The notes under the pieces: generated by a model | The model's database searches: none | Told to the model about the DNA's origin: nothing | The model's input: only the letters and a program-made list of their open reading frames with translations | Shown: piece by piece, positions 44,750-56,325 of the stretch | Numbering within the stretch: position 1 is the stretch's first letter | Layout of the letters: the number at the start of each line of letters is the position of its first letter | NCBI RefSeq assembly: GCF_005239225.2 | Contig: NC_133296.1 | Location: 16,637,675-16,701,674 of the forward strand | Direction of reading: 5' to 3' | Source of the DNA: Populus alba | Taxonomy: Eukaryota > Streptophyta > Magnoliopsida > Malpighiales > Salicaceae | DNA length: 64,000 nt | Translations under genes and position numbers: made by a program

Positions 44750-47700
44750 GATGCGGAACAATAAAAAAATAATAATTAAAACAAGAAAGAAAGAAGCTTT
44801 AGAGAAAGAAAGAAGCTTTAGAGAAAAAAGAAGTTAAAGAAGAGGAAGAAAGGGGATTGGAGATCTGTAAAGTCTGCAATTTTTCATTAATCATCAAAAG
44901 TCCCTCTTAAAATGACAAAAAAACATATAAATAGTAAACCCTAAAAGTAAACTCTAAAACATCCTGCTATTGGGCTCGGCCCATCAAATCGAATTGTTTA
45001 ACATAAATAACAATGAGCAGGCCCAGGTGGGCTAAATAAATAAATAACAATGAGCAGGCCCAAATGGGCTAAATAAATAAAATAACAATGAAATAGGCCC
45101 ACATGGGCTTAGTCTCCCAACCAAAGCGTGACAGGCTGGGCCATCTTACGTCGTCTCCGTCCATATACTCGTGTAATCTGTGGTGTGGGCCTGGTGTCCC
45201 CACCAACTCTCCCGGGGTTAGAAAAACTCGACCCCGTCGAGTATAGCACTGGCCGACTCTGATAGTACTCCTAAAGATCTGGGTCAAGCTGCTGCAAAGT
45301 ATCTCTAGTAATCCAAGTGCAGTCTGAGTCAGGTCGACCCACCCAACGAACTAGAAACCGTTGAACCTCACCATTCCTGTTAAAAACAACTTGTTCATCC
45401 AGAATAGCATCAATATTATCCTTTTGTGCTGATGTCAAGGTGAAAGGGATAGAGGGTTCAATATCATCATCAGTAGGGGAGTTAAGTGGTATCTCAAATG
45501 GGTTATTTGGAATCGGAAGTGGTTTGTGGTATGCAACTAGATCCTCAATGTTAAATGTAGAGCTAATGCCAAAATCATGTGGTAAATCAAGAACATAAGC
45601 ATTTGTACCAACCCGTTGTAGCACTTTGAAAGGCCCAGCACTATGTGCATGCAATTTTCGATTAGCTCCCGAAAGAAATCGTTCGGGTCTAATCCGTATC
45701 ATAACATAGTCTCCAACATTAAACTCATTATGTCGTCTATGTAAATCAGCTTGAAGTTTATATTGCGCATTACTTGCTTGAATCTGTTTAGTGATCTCAA
45801 TATGCAAATCCTGAATTCTACATGCAAAAAACTCAGCTGACTCAGACACTCTAGCATTAAGGGACATGGGAAGAAGATCTAAAGGTTTCCTAGGCTTGTA
45901 ACCATGTACAACTTCAAAGGGACTCATGCCTATTGACCTATTGATAGAGCTATTATAGGCAAACTGGGCTGTAGGAAGAATTAGATCCCAATCCGATTAT
46001 GATCACTCACTAGACACCTTAAAAGGTTTCCCAAACTTCTGTTAACCACCTCAGTTTGGGGGTGGTAAGCAGTAGAAAAATTCAATTTGGTTCCTACCAT
46101 ATGCCAAAGGGTTTTCCAGAAATAACTTGTAAATCTAACATCCATATCCGAAACTATGGTTTGGGGAAGGCCATGCAAGTTGACAATCTCGTCAAAATAG
46201 AGTTTTGCAACTCTAGAAGTATCTGTGGTCTTAGTACAAGGAATAAAATGGGTCATCTTAGAGAAGCGGTCAACAACCACAAAAATAGAATCATGTTTCT
46301 TTGCAGTACGTGGAAGCCCAAACACAAAATCCATACTTACATCTTGCTAAGGACAAGTAGGAACGGGCAATGGGGTGTAAAGACCAGTATTTTGTTTTCT
46401 ATGCTTAGCTAGTTGGCAAGTTCGACACTGACCTACCAATTTTGCAACATCTCTTTTCAAACTAGACCAAAAAAACTGGCGTTCCACTTCTTCGATGGTT
46501 TTATTCCTCCCAAAATGTCCTGAGAGACCTCCAGCATGAATCTCCCATATCAAAAAATCACGCACAGATGTTTTCGGGATACAAAGCTTATTATCCCGAA
46601 ATAAGTATCCATCTTGGAAGTGATAACCATTTACTACACGATGATTCTCATCCTTTAATGTCAAGTATATTTCTCCAAATTCTGAACAAGATTCATACTC
46701 CTCTTTAAGTTTCTCAAATCCTATGACTTCAACACTCATTACAGATAACAACGTTACTCGACGACTCAAAGCATCTGCAGCCTTATTCTCTATTCCAGAT
46801 TTATGTTTCAAAACAAATGAGTATGCTTGCAAATATTCAACCCAATGACCATGCCTATGATTAAGCTTCTTTTAGGAGTTAAGATAGCGGAGGGCCTCAT
46901 GATCGGAGTATAGAACAAACTCCTATGGTAACAAGTAATGTCGCCAATTGCGCAAGGCCTGAACCACCGCATAAAACTCCTTATCATAAGTTGAGTACTT
47001 TTGTTTGGCCTCATTAAGTTTCTCACTAAAGTAGGCTACAGGGTGACGTTCCTGACTAAGTACTCCACCTATACCAACTCCCGAAGCATCACATTCTACT
47101 TCAAACAGTTTAGTAAAATCAGGTAGCCGCATTACTAGGGCTTCCGTCATTTTTTTCTTAACTTCCTCAAATGCCCTAGTAGCTCCTTTACTCCACTTAA
47201 ACTCACCTTGTTTCAAACAATCTGTAATATGTGACATGATAGTGCTAAATCCCTTAATAAAACGATGATAGAAAGTCGCAAGCCCATGAAAACTACGAAC
47301 CTCATGAATAGTCTTAGGTTGAGGCCAATCTACTATCGCTTGGACTTTCTGGGGGTCAGCAGAGACTCCTTTCCATGACACTATAAACCCTAAAAAGACC
47401 ACTTGATCTGTAAAGAATGAACACTTTTTAACATTTGCAAACAAACTTGTCTTTCTTAAGGTGGTACAAACCTGAATAAGATAATCAAAATGTTCTTCCT
47501 TGGTTTTGCTATAAATAAGAATATCATCAAAGTATACCACCAAGAACTTTCCCATAAATGGCCGAAGCACTTGTGTCATTACTCTCATAAAAGTGTTTGG
47601 TGCATTGGACAGGCCAAAAGGCATGACTAGCCATTCATATAAACCATCCTTAGTCTTAAATGTTGTTTTCCACTCATCTCCAGGGCGGATCCTAATCTGA

Positions 47701-48520
47701 TGATACCTGCTCTTTAAGTCAATCTTAGAAAAGATTTGGGCTCCTGCCATCACATCTAGCATGTCATCCAATCGAGGAATTGGAAAACAATACTTGATTG
47801 TAATCCTATTTATGGCTCGACTGTCAACACACATTCTCCATGATCCATCTTTCTTAGGTGTTAACAGTGCAGGTACTGCACAAGGGCTCAAACTCTCTCG
47901 TATAAATCCCTTTTGTAACAACTCACATACTTGCCTTTGCAATTCATCATGTTCACTCGGGTTCATCCTATAGTGAGGCAAGTTTGGTAATGTGGCCCCA
48001 GGGACAAAATCTATGGCGTGTTGAACATCACGCATAGGGGGCAAAGCATCAGGTAGTTCAGAAGGGAAAACATCTAGAAATTCTTTCAACACTTCTTTTA
48101 CCTCTTCAGGTGGCTCTTCTAAAAAGTCTTCTACAATCTTCTTAGCCACTACAACAAACACAATAGACTCCTCACAAATCTCTTTATCAAACTCCTTAGG
48201 ACTTATTATGTTAAGTCCTTCTTCTTTCACTTTATTTTTCTTTTGACTATTATTATTAGGCCTTGGAGGTAATCCAATAAGTTGGATTTTTTTACCTTGA
48301 AAAGTGAATGAACAAGAATTTGATCGTCCAAAGATTGTAACGTCCAAATCATATAACCAAGGCCTACCCAAAATCTCATGCCCTACATCCACGGGAATGA
48401 CATCACACCAAATTTCATCATGATAGTCAAAAATCTTAATGGGAAAACGACATCTTTTTTTTACTGCTATAGATGTATCATTAACCCAAGACACGTTATA
48501 GGGTTGGGACAAACTTTAAG
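44749..48520 (-). mobile_element. Truncated Ty3/gypsy chromovirus inside the RPT5 copy
   Basis: Minus strand. The 3' LTR lies at the left. It ends GTTCCGCATCA on the minus strand (plus 44749) and its other edge is near 45200-45260. The polyprotein runs from 48512 down to 45271. Gag and the 5' LTR are missing: the element stops in the protease region and RPT5 exon 9 sequence follows immediately at 48521. A deletion that removed the element's 5' half together with RPT5 exons 3-8 would explain this. Three near-identical blocks containing AACAATGAGCAGGCCCA are repeated at about 45007-45075. Confidence 0.85.
45271..48512 (-). pseudogene. Gypsy polyprotein: protease, reverse transcriptase, RNase H, integrase, chromodomain
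   Basis: Order on the minus strand: protease with [18 protein letters not shown]; reverse transcriptase with [13 protein letters not shown] and catalytic YFDDILIYS; RNase H with [14 protein letters not shown] and FVLKHKSGIENKAADALSRR; integrase zinc finger HAGGLSGHFGRNKT...CRTC; integrase core [17 protein letters not shown] (usual SDRDVRF) and HPQTEVVNR (three residues shorter than the usual motif); C-terminal chromodomain-like FLVRWVGRPDSDCTW. It is dead. Two TAG stops stand where family members have Gln (near 46923 and 46877), another TAG near 46345 probably replaces Trp, and a frameshift lies near 45990. Confidence 0.9.
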
Positions 48521-48895
48521 CATGAACGTCCATCCTGACGTGAACTTTGAAGAGCTTGCTCGCTCCACAAATGATTTTAATGGGGCACAGCTGAAAGGAG
48601 TTTTTGTCGAAGCTGGGATGCTAGCTCTTCGCCGTGATGCAACCGAGGTACTCTCTCACACATCTCCTGTTTCGTTGTCTTTTCCAAGACCCTTTTTTTT
48701 TTTTTTTTTTTTTTTTTTCTTACAAGCGAGAACCTGACCTGTCAACAATTATTTCGAAAGTAGTTCACGCAGCACGCTCTAACTAAATTCTTGTATTGGG
48801 ATGGATTTCAAAACAGGTGAATCATGAGGATTTTAATGAAGGTATCATCCAGGTGCAAGCGAAGAAAAAAGCCAGACTTAATTATTATGCATAAA
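48521..48895 (+). pseudogene. RPT5: RPT5 pseudogene: part of exon 9, intron 9 and exon 10
   Basis: [16 protein letters not shown] at 48521 matches RPT5 exon 9 from residue 356 on. The intron is retained (48659-48816) and exon 10 is at 48817-48894. Differences from RPT5 include D to N in ARSTND, A to G and C to F in LKGVFVEAG, and S to R near the end (KKARLNYYA), plus a longer T run in the intron. It keeps the intron, so it arose by DNA duplication, not retroposition. The AAA domain is missing and it cannot be functional. Confidence 0.93.
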
Positions 48896-50010
48896 CTATA
48901 AAAAAAGCCACGTCTTGTCTGGGGCTTTAAAGTGTTTATGTGTACTATATTTTCAATGACAATTGCAACTTTTTTTTAAAAAAAATCAAATGATGAATTT
49001 GTTTATGTTTAGGGTTTTTTTTTGCATGATTTGATTGGAATTGTGGTAGTGTTTGTGGTTTAAAGTATTTTTTATTTTTAAATTATATTATATTAAAAAA
49101 AAATTATTTTTAACATATTAAAATGAAAATATAAAAATAAATAAATTAAACATTGCATTGTATTTCTAAACAAATCTTCTATGCACACCTTAATATAATT
49201 TTAAACTAACTTAATCTAACTTGATTAGAGTTGGATTAATTTAAGTTAATTATTATTCTGTTTTATCAAAAAAAAAAATATTGTTTTGGTTTTTTATATA
49301 AAAACTCTTCCCGTTTGGATTGGTTAGGTTAATGTTTAATTTCAGTTTCTTGGGGTGTCGGGTTTGGACTATAAGTTTCGCTGATTAATCTATTAATTCA
49401 TATCAGCATCGGGATTTTAAATGACCGAAACCATCTTATTTCAATGTACGGCTAATTAATATTAAAATAAATAATACGATAAATAATTTAATCATGTTAC
49501 GTCATAGGGTTCAGAAAAAGAAACAATGACTTAATTTGGAATGTTCTTCCTATGCAAACAGTAATTTAGATTATTCCATTTTAATATTTTTTCAAGGATA
49601 AAATTCAAAATAATAACAATCACCGAAATTATTGTATTCAATGTTAATTATAAAATATAGTTATAAAAAGTACTACTTAATTATAAAATATAGTTATAAA
49701 AACTACTACTCCAAACCTAGTTGTAAATTTCGGATTCGGATAGAAAAAAAAATGGTTAATCGAATTAAAATTATGTATTGATTTGTTAATTAAATCAAAA
49801 CTTGATTCTTGACATCTAAATTAAAAAAAAAAAATGAGGAAAAACAACATTTGAATGCTTAAAAAATAATAATAATTAAGGCCTGACTTGAATTCTTCTC
49901 ACCTGTTACATGTTAGATACTTACAACTATGCTTTATATTAGTTAAAAATGAAAAAAAAATAAAAAAAATCTAACTATTCATTAAAAGGATATCCTAAAA
50001 TATTATATTA
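48896..50010. repeat. Duplicate of the RPT5 downstream region
   Basis: Matches 23197-24265 over its length with scattered indels (for example the GGGTTCAGAAAAAGAAAC and GGAATGTTCTTCC words in both). Homology stops at GGATATCC...TATTATATTA and resumes at about 60877, after the 10.9-kb insertion. Confidence 0.85.
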
Positions 50011-52949
50011 CCAATGACCCGAACGATGCCACGGGTTAATTTTTTTTTGTATAAAAAATATCAAAAAAGCTAAGATCTAAAAGTATCAGGTTTTTCTACA
50101 AAGCTATACCTAATAATCTTGGGTTTGGCTACAATGACTGACTTAAGAGTAAATATTTATAATATTAATAATAATATTAAACTTGCATGATTCAAGTTTA
50201 AGTGAGTTTGACTGCAATATCAAACCTAATAGCCTTGAATATGGGTCTGGCTGCAAGGTTGTATCATAAAAGTGTAATAATTAAATAGATTAAGTAAAAA
50301 TAAAAAAACATAGAAAAAAAACCAATATGAAGAAAAAGAAAAAGAAATTGAACTAACTGGGTTAACCCTTCAAAGTAGGTTAACTCGTCAAACATTGGAT
50401 TCGTGTCGTGAAAGTTTGATAACTAAATAGAAAAAAAACAATTTAACGGGTTAACCCAGAATTAATTCGACTAACCTTTTAAACTCGGGATCCCTGTCAT
50501 GAAAGTTTGATAACTAAATAGAAAAAAAATTTAACATTAACAAACTAAAATAAATGAAAACAATTAATTAAAAAGAAAAAAAACAAAACAAAAAAAACAA
50601 AAAGGCATCGGTTTTCACTATGAACTGCACTATGGAGTCCACAGTCAATGGCATAAAAAAGGCAACAAAGCCAAAAGAAAAAAACTAACTGGGTTAAAAG
50701 AAAAAAAACCTATAGGAAGAAAAAAACTAATGAAGAAAAACAAAAAAAAAATCTAAATTAACTAGGTAACCCATCAAACATGAGATCCGTGTCATGAAAG
50801 TCTGATAACTAAATAGAAAGAATTTTAATGTCAACAAACTAAATTAAAAAAATTTAGTTAAAAAGGGGAAAACAAAGAAGAAAAAACCTATACGGAGAAA
50901 AAAACTAACGAAAAAAAAAATCTGAATTAACTTGGCTAACCTGTCAAACATGAGATCTATGTCATGAAAGTCTTATAACTAAATATAAAAAAAATTAACT
51001 TAAACAAACCAAATTAAAAAAAAAAAAAAAAAACATCAGCCTTTTCATTGTGGACTGCATTGTGCAGTTCAGAGTCAAAGACATAAAAATGGCAAAAAAA
51101 GAAAAGAAAAAAAAAACTAAAGGCATCAGTTGATAACTAAATAGAAAAAAAATTAATATTAATGAACTAAATTAAACAAAAAAATATTAATTAAAAATAA
51201 AAAATAAAATAAAAAAAGCTATAAGAAGAAAAAGGAAAAAAAAATCTAAATTCACTGGTTTAACTCTACAAACCAGGTTAACCCATCAAAACTGAGATTC
51301 ACGTCATGAAAGTTTGATAACTAAATAGAAAAAAAAAATTGACGGGTTAACCCAGAATTAACTCGGTTAACCTGTGAAACCAGGTTAACCCGTCAAACTC
51401 GGGATATGTGTCATAAAAGTCTGATAACTAAATAGAAAGAAATTTAACATTAACAAACTAAACTAAATGAAAAAAAATTAATTAAAAAGAAAAAAAACCT
51501 TCGGGTTACCTTGTCAAACCAGGTTAACTCGTGTTATAAAAGTCTGATAACTAAATAGAAAGAAATTTAACATTAACAAACTAAACTAATGAAAAAAATT
51601 AATTAAAAAGCAAAAAAAGCAAAACAAAAAACCTTCGGGTTACCTTGTCAAACCAGGTTCACTCGTTAAACCCGAGATTCGTGTTATAAAAGTCTGATAA
51701 CTAAAAAAAAAAATTTAGTATTAACAAAAGAAAAAAAACAAAAAAAATAGAAGGGTTAACCCAGAATTAAATTGGTTAACTCGTAAAACCTGAGATATGT
51801 GTCATAAAAGTCTGATAACTAAATAGAAAGAAATTTAATATTAACAGACTAAACTAAACAAAAAAAAATTAATTAAAAAGAAAAAAAAGCAAAAAAAAAA
51901 AACTCCGGGTTAATTCGTCAAACCAGGTTAACCCGTTAAACCTGAAATCCGTGTCATGAAAATCTGATAACTAAATAAAAAAAATTAACATTAACAAAAG
52001 AAAAAAAATAGACGGGCTAACCCATCATTAACAGGGTTAATCTATGAAACCCGAGGTATGTGTCATGAAAGTCTGATAATTAAATAAAACGAAATTTAAC
52101 ATTAACGAACTAAAGTAAACGAAAAAAATTAATTAAAAAGAAAAAAAAAGCAAAAAACAAATTCCAGGTTAACTCGCGAAACCAAGTTAACTTGTTAAAC
52201 CCGGGATCAGTGTCATGAAAGTTTGATAACTAAATAAAAAAAATTAACATCCACAAACTAAATGAAAAAAAAATATTAAAAGAAAAAAAATAAAGAAAGA
52301 AGAAAAAAACTGAAAGGCATAGAAAACAAAAAAAAAGTTTTTTAAGAAAAAAACAGCTCAAAAAACAAAAAAAAAAATGAAAAAACAAAAGAGACAGCTG
52401 TTCAACCTTTCACTGTGGATTGCTATAGTGAAAGGCTGACAAATTTTAGTAGATTTCTAATTTTAGTATTAATAAAAGAAAAAAAAACAAAAAAAAATGG
52501 ATGGGTTAACCCGTAAAACCAGGTTAACCCATAAAATCTTAAATATGTGTCATGAAAGTCTAATAACTAAATATAAAACAAATTTAATATTAATAAACTA
52601 AACAACAAAAAAAAATTAATTAAAAAAAAACTCTCGGTTAACTCGTCAAACCAGGTTAACCCGTTAAACCCGGGATTCGGGTCATGAAAATCTAATAACT
52701 AAATAAAAAAAATTAACATTAACAAAAGAAAAAAAAACAAAAAAAATGGACAAGTTAACCCATAATTAACTGGGTTAATCCGTGAAACCTGAGATATGTG
52801 TCATGAAAGTCTGATAATTAAATAAAACGAAATTTAACATTAAAAAACTAGAGTAAACGAAAAAAATTGATTAAAAAGAAAAAAAGCAAAAAAAAACATC
52901 TGGGTTAACTTGCGAATCTAAGTTAACTTGTTAAACCTATGATTAGTGT
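50011..52949. repeat. Degenerate satellite-like array, left part
   Basis: An irregular array whose units combine GGTTAACCCG/GTCAAACC words, then GTGTCATGAAAGTCTGATAA, CTAAATAG, an A-rich AAATTTAACATTAACAAACT stretch and AATTAATTAAAAAG. The GTCATGAAAG..GATAACTAAATA core occurs about fifteen times here (near 50402, 50493, 50789, 50962, 51303, 51410, 51532, 51681, 51799, 51952, 52060, 52210, 52547, 52679 and 52798), spaced 90-340 bases apart. No coding frame. A hairpin-forming word, CCTTTCACTGTGGATTGC...AGTGAAAGG, occurs at about 52407-52437. A GC-richer start (ACCCG..CGGGT at 50017-50036) can form a small hairpin. Confidence 0.75.
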
Positions 52950-55493
52950 TGTCGCACCCCCCAAAAAATCCATCTTGCGGGTTCGACTGGCGAATTTTTT
53001 TATTTTGGTTTGGTTCTTTGGAGTCGCCACCTAGTATTTTGGTCACTAGGAACCTAACTGGTCTCAGAGATCGGGTACGGAGACTGGTTGCGTAAAGGGA
53101 AGGTATTAGCACCCCAAATACGCCCTACCTAAGGTAAGCTGCATTGTTTTATTGTCTGATAAAAAAAACTAAAGTGTTATTGTACTTCTAGTCGTTGGTC
53201 TGTCTATGGTTCAAGAAAAATCCTCCTCGGTAAAAAGGTCTTTTATCTTATCGGGTAAAATCTTAACCGTTCTAACGTCTATACCCAAAACTTTATTAAT
53301 AATATTTAGGAATACGTTTTACGTATAAATTCGTAATCCCAAATACTAAAAGAAAACAAAAAGATTTTTTTAGAATTTTTGAAATATTGGCCTAGTTCTC
53401 ATGGCTTGAATAAACTGGTTATTAAAGCCAAAATGCATGTTAATACATATATTGTTTTGAAAATTTTCTTTGTTGTGTGAAAATATGATGTTATAATATT
53501 TATATATATATATATATATTGGAGAGACTAGGCCGTATTTTAAAACAAAAACAATTTTTTTGGAAAATATTATTTTTTATGCTTTTGACGAAAATCAGGT
53601 ATTTTAATACCGAGCTTGTATCTTTACGGTATAAAAATACAAACCCAATATTAATCCACTTTGATAAAAATATGCAGAAAAATCAACAACATTTTTAGGG
53701 ACTCTTTAGAAAAAAAAATTTTGAAAGCAAAAACATTTTTTTATTCTGAAAAATCTTTGATGTTTTGACGAAAACCGGGTATTTTTAACACTGGTTTTGT
53801 ATCTTTACAGTATAAAAATACAAACCAACATTGAACCACTTTGACAAAAATATGCAGAAAAATCAACAATATTTTTTTAAGATTTTTCAAAATATTTTTT
53901 TTTTATTATTATATTTTTATATATATATATACATATATATACACATATTATAACATATTATATAATATATAATATAAAAAACAATTCGGGCTGGGCCGGC
54001 CCAAATAAACGGGCCGGACTCAACCCAACAAGGAAAGGTTGGGCCGATCTCGGCCCAGACTGGGTTGGGCCGATCTCGGCCCAACAGGCCATCATGCTGC
54101 TTCTGGTCTGGGCCGGACCCGGACCAGACGTTCATGGGCTGGGCCAGCATCGGGCTGGCCCAGCTTTAGCAGCCCAGCGGGGGGGAGAATTATTTTTCTC
54201 CCCCCCGCCTCCTGCATGCAACATGCAGGAGGCAAGGCTGCCACGAAAGGAATGCAGGGAAGAAGGAACGGGTACCTGGCGTGGAGGCGGTTGCTGGTGG
54301 AGCTGCGGTGGCGTGGCTCGCGTACGGCGACTCCGGGCGGTGCTGTGGCGGTTCGAACGGCGGCGAGAGAGACTTGTTTTCAGTGGCTTTCTCTTTGGTT
54401 TTTTTCTTGGTTTTTGGGTTCGGTTTCTTTGTTTGTGGTTTGTTTCTGCTCTCCCACTCTCTTTTGCTCGTTTTTTCTCTTCTCCCCCTGTCCTCGGGTC
54501 TCTCTCTCTCTCTTCGGTCTCCTCTCTCTCTCCTCCCTTCGGGTTCTCCTTTTTCTTTCGGTTTTCTTCTCTATTTATAGGGGAATAACCGTGGGGGACC
54601 ATCGTTAGTGCGGTGTAACGGCTGGTCGGCCAATGTCTAAAGGTGGTGGGGGCGAGGAGAGAGAGGCGGGAAGATTTGAAAAAAAACAAAAAATGGTTTT
54701 CTTCTTCTGCTGCTCTGCCTCGGGGGGAAGGAGGAAGATGAACAGTGTCGTTCAAAACGACACCGTTCTGGGCTTCCTTTTTTTTTTTTTTTTTTTTAAT
54801 GTATATATGAAACGGCGTCGTTTTGGATAAAACGCGCCGTTTCATTTAAAGGAGCCAAATTCCAGATCAGTCCTCCATTATTTCACCTTCGGTCTCCGCC
54901 CCTCTTGTTGGCCGCCTTTTTCATTTTGGTCCTTGGCCTCTGATTTATGCAATTAAGCCCTCAATTGATTAATAAACTTCCAATTTCTTCAATTAAGCCC
55001 CTGAAACAATTCCAAACAGCCCCCTCTATCTTTGCGCCTTCTCCAAATTGGTCCCTGGTTTCGGATTTTCACAATTAAGTCCCTAATTGGCCCTTAAACT
55101 TCAATATTTATGCATTTGAGCCCCTGATTTGACCCAATAAATTCCTAAAAAATATATTTTGGCCCCAGAACTTAAATTTCTCCAAATTAAAGCCCAAATT
55201 GACTTAAAAATCAATTTTTCTTGGAATCAAATCTTCTATAAATTCAAATAAAAATCCAATTAAGTCCATAAATATCCAAATTTGGGTTTTTCTCCTCAAA
55301 ATTCAAATTTTCCTTCTCAATAGGGCTTTCATCCTTCAAGAATATACTGTCAAAAATTTAATCCTTGTATTTTTGAATTTCTTGACCAATTTTCTGACTG
55401 TTTCCTGAGCGCTTCTGCCTTCTGTTATTTTTTCTAAAACTCTTTTGGCTATTTATTTTATTTTTCATGGGGACCCAAAAATGGGTTACAACA
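52950..55493 (-). mobile_element. Solo LTR 1 of a Gypsy-type element, target duplication AGTGT
   Basis: 2544 bp, TGTCGCACC to GGGTTACAACA, flanked by AGTGT (52945-52949 and 55494-55498). Removing it and one AGTGT restores the array word GTGTCATGAAAG. It has no internal coding region, so it arose by recombination between two LTRs. It contains the conserved block CACCTAGTATTTTGG...GGGAAGGTATTAGCACCCC (53028-53125), a repeated GGGCCGATCTCGGCCCA word (about 54042-54085), and the inverted pair AAACGACACCGTT / AAACGGCGTCGTTTT (54756-54824). CTATTTATAGG at 54572-54582 is a TATA box read on the minus strand, which is why I give that orientation. Long open frames inside it (for example minus 54132-54845) are low-complexity. 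Confidence 0.93.
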
Positions 55494-56325
55494 AGTGTCA
55501 TGAAAGTTTGATAACTAAATAAAAAAAATTAACATCAACAAACTAAATGAAAAAAAATATTAAAAGAAAAAAAATAAAGAAAGAAGAAAAGAAAAGTGAA
55601 AGGGATAGAATACAAAAAAAAGAAGAAGTTTTTTTTTAAGAAAAACACGGCTAAAAAAATGGAAAAAAAGACAAAGAATTGAAAAAAAAAAAAAAAAAAG
55701 ACAGCTGCTCAGCCTTTCAATGTGGATTGCTAAAGTGAAAGGCTAAAAAAACATTTAATATTAATAAAAAAAATATTCATTAAAAAAAACAAAGAAAACA
55801 AAACATTTGAAAAAAAAATAAAGAAAGAAAACAACTTAAAAAAGCAAAGCAAGCAAAAAATAAAAGACAGCTAAGATTTTCACTGTGGACTACACTCGAA
55901 AAAAATTAATTAAAAAGAAAAACAAAAAAAACCAGATTAACCCATCAAACCCAAAACCTATATCATAAAAATTTGATAATTAAATAGAAAACAAATTTGA
56001 CATTAACAAAAAAAACATTCATTAAATAAAAACAGCTTAAAAAACAAAGAAAAAAGAAGAAAAGAAAAAAAAAGCCAAAAAAACAATGTAAAAAGCAAAA
56101 AAAAAAAAAAAGGGATAAAGAAGACAGCTCAGCCTTTCACTGTGGATTGCTTTAGTGAAAGACTGATCCCTTTTAATATATTTCTATCATAAAAATTTAA
56201 TAATTAAATAGAATTTTTTTTTTTACATTAACAAAAAAATACATTCATTAAAAAAAAATAGTTTAAAAAAAACAAAGAAAAAAAATAGAAGCCAAAAAAA
56301 CAAAGTTTTTTTTTTTTTTCATTAT
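55494..56325. repeat. Degenerate array, right part
   Basis: Continues the array after solo LTR 1 (CATGAAAGTTTGATAACTAA at 55499), very A-rich. It carries two more hairpin words (CAGCCTTTCAATGTGGATTG near 55710 and GCCTTTCACTGTGGATTG near 56133), the second followed by a CCCTTTTAATATATTTCTA tail. It ends in a T run and ATTAT (56321-56325), the target site of solo LTR 2. Confidence 0.7.

Noticed and set aside
48378..48737. 119-codon frame joining Gypsy and RPT5 sequence
   Set aside because: The reading frame crosses a transposon junction and a retained intron; only the RPT5-like part is meaningful.
54039..54845. Frames of 99-237 codons on both strands
   Set aside because: They lie inside solo LTR 1 over CT-rich low-complexity sequence; several frames are open at once, so none is supported.
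50011..56325. CRISPR-like or telomere-like array
   Set aside because: Spacing is irregular, spacers are themselves related, and GGTTAACC is not the TTTAGGG plant telomere unit; this is plant nuclear DNA.
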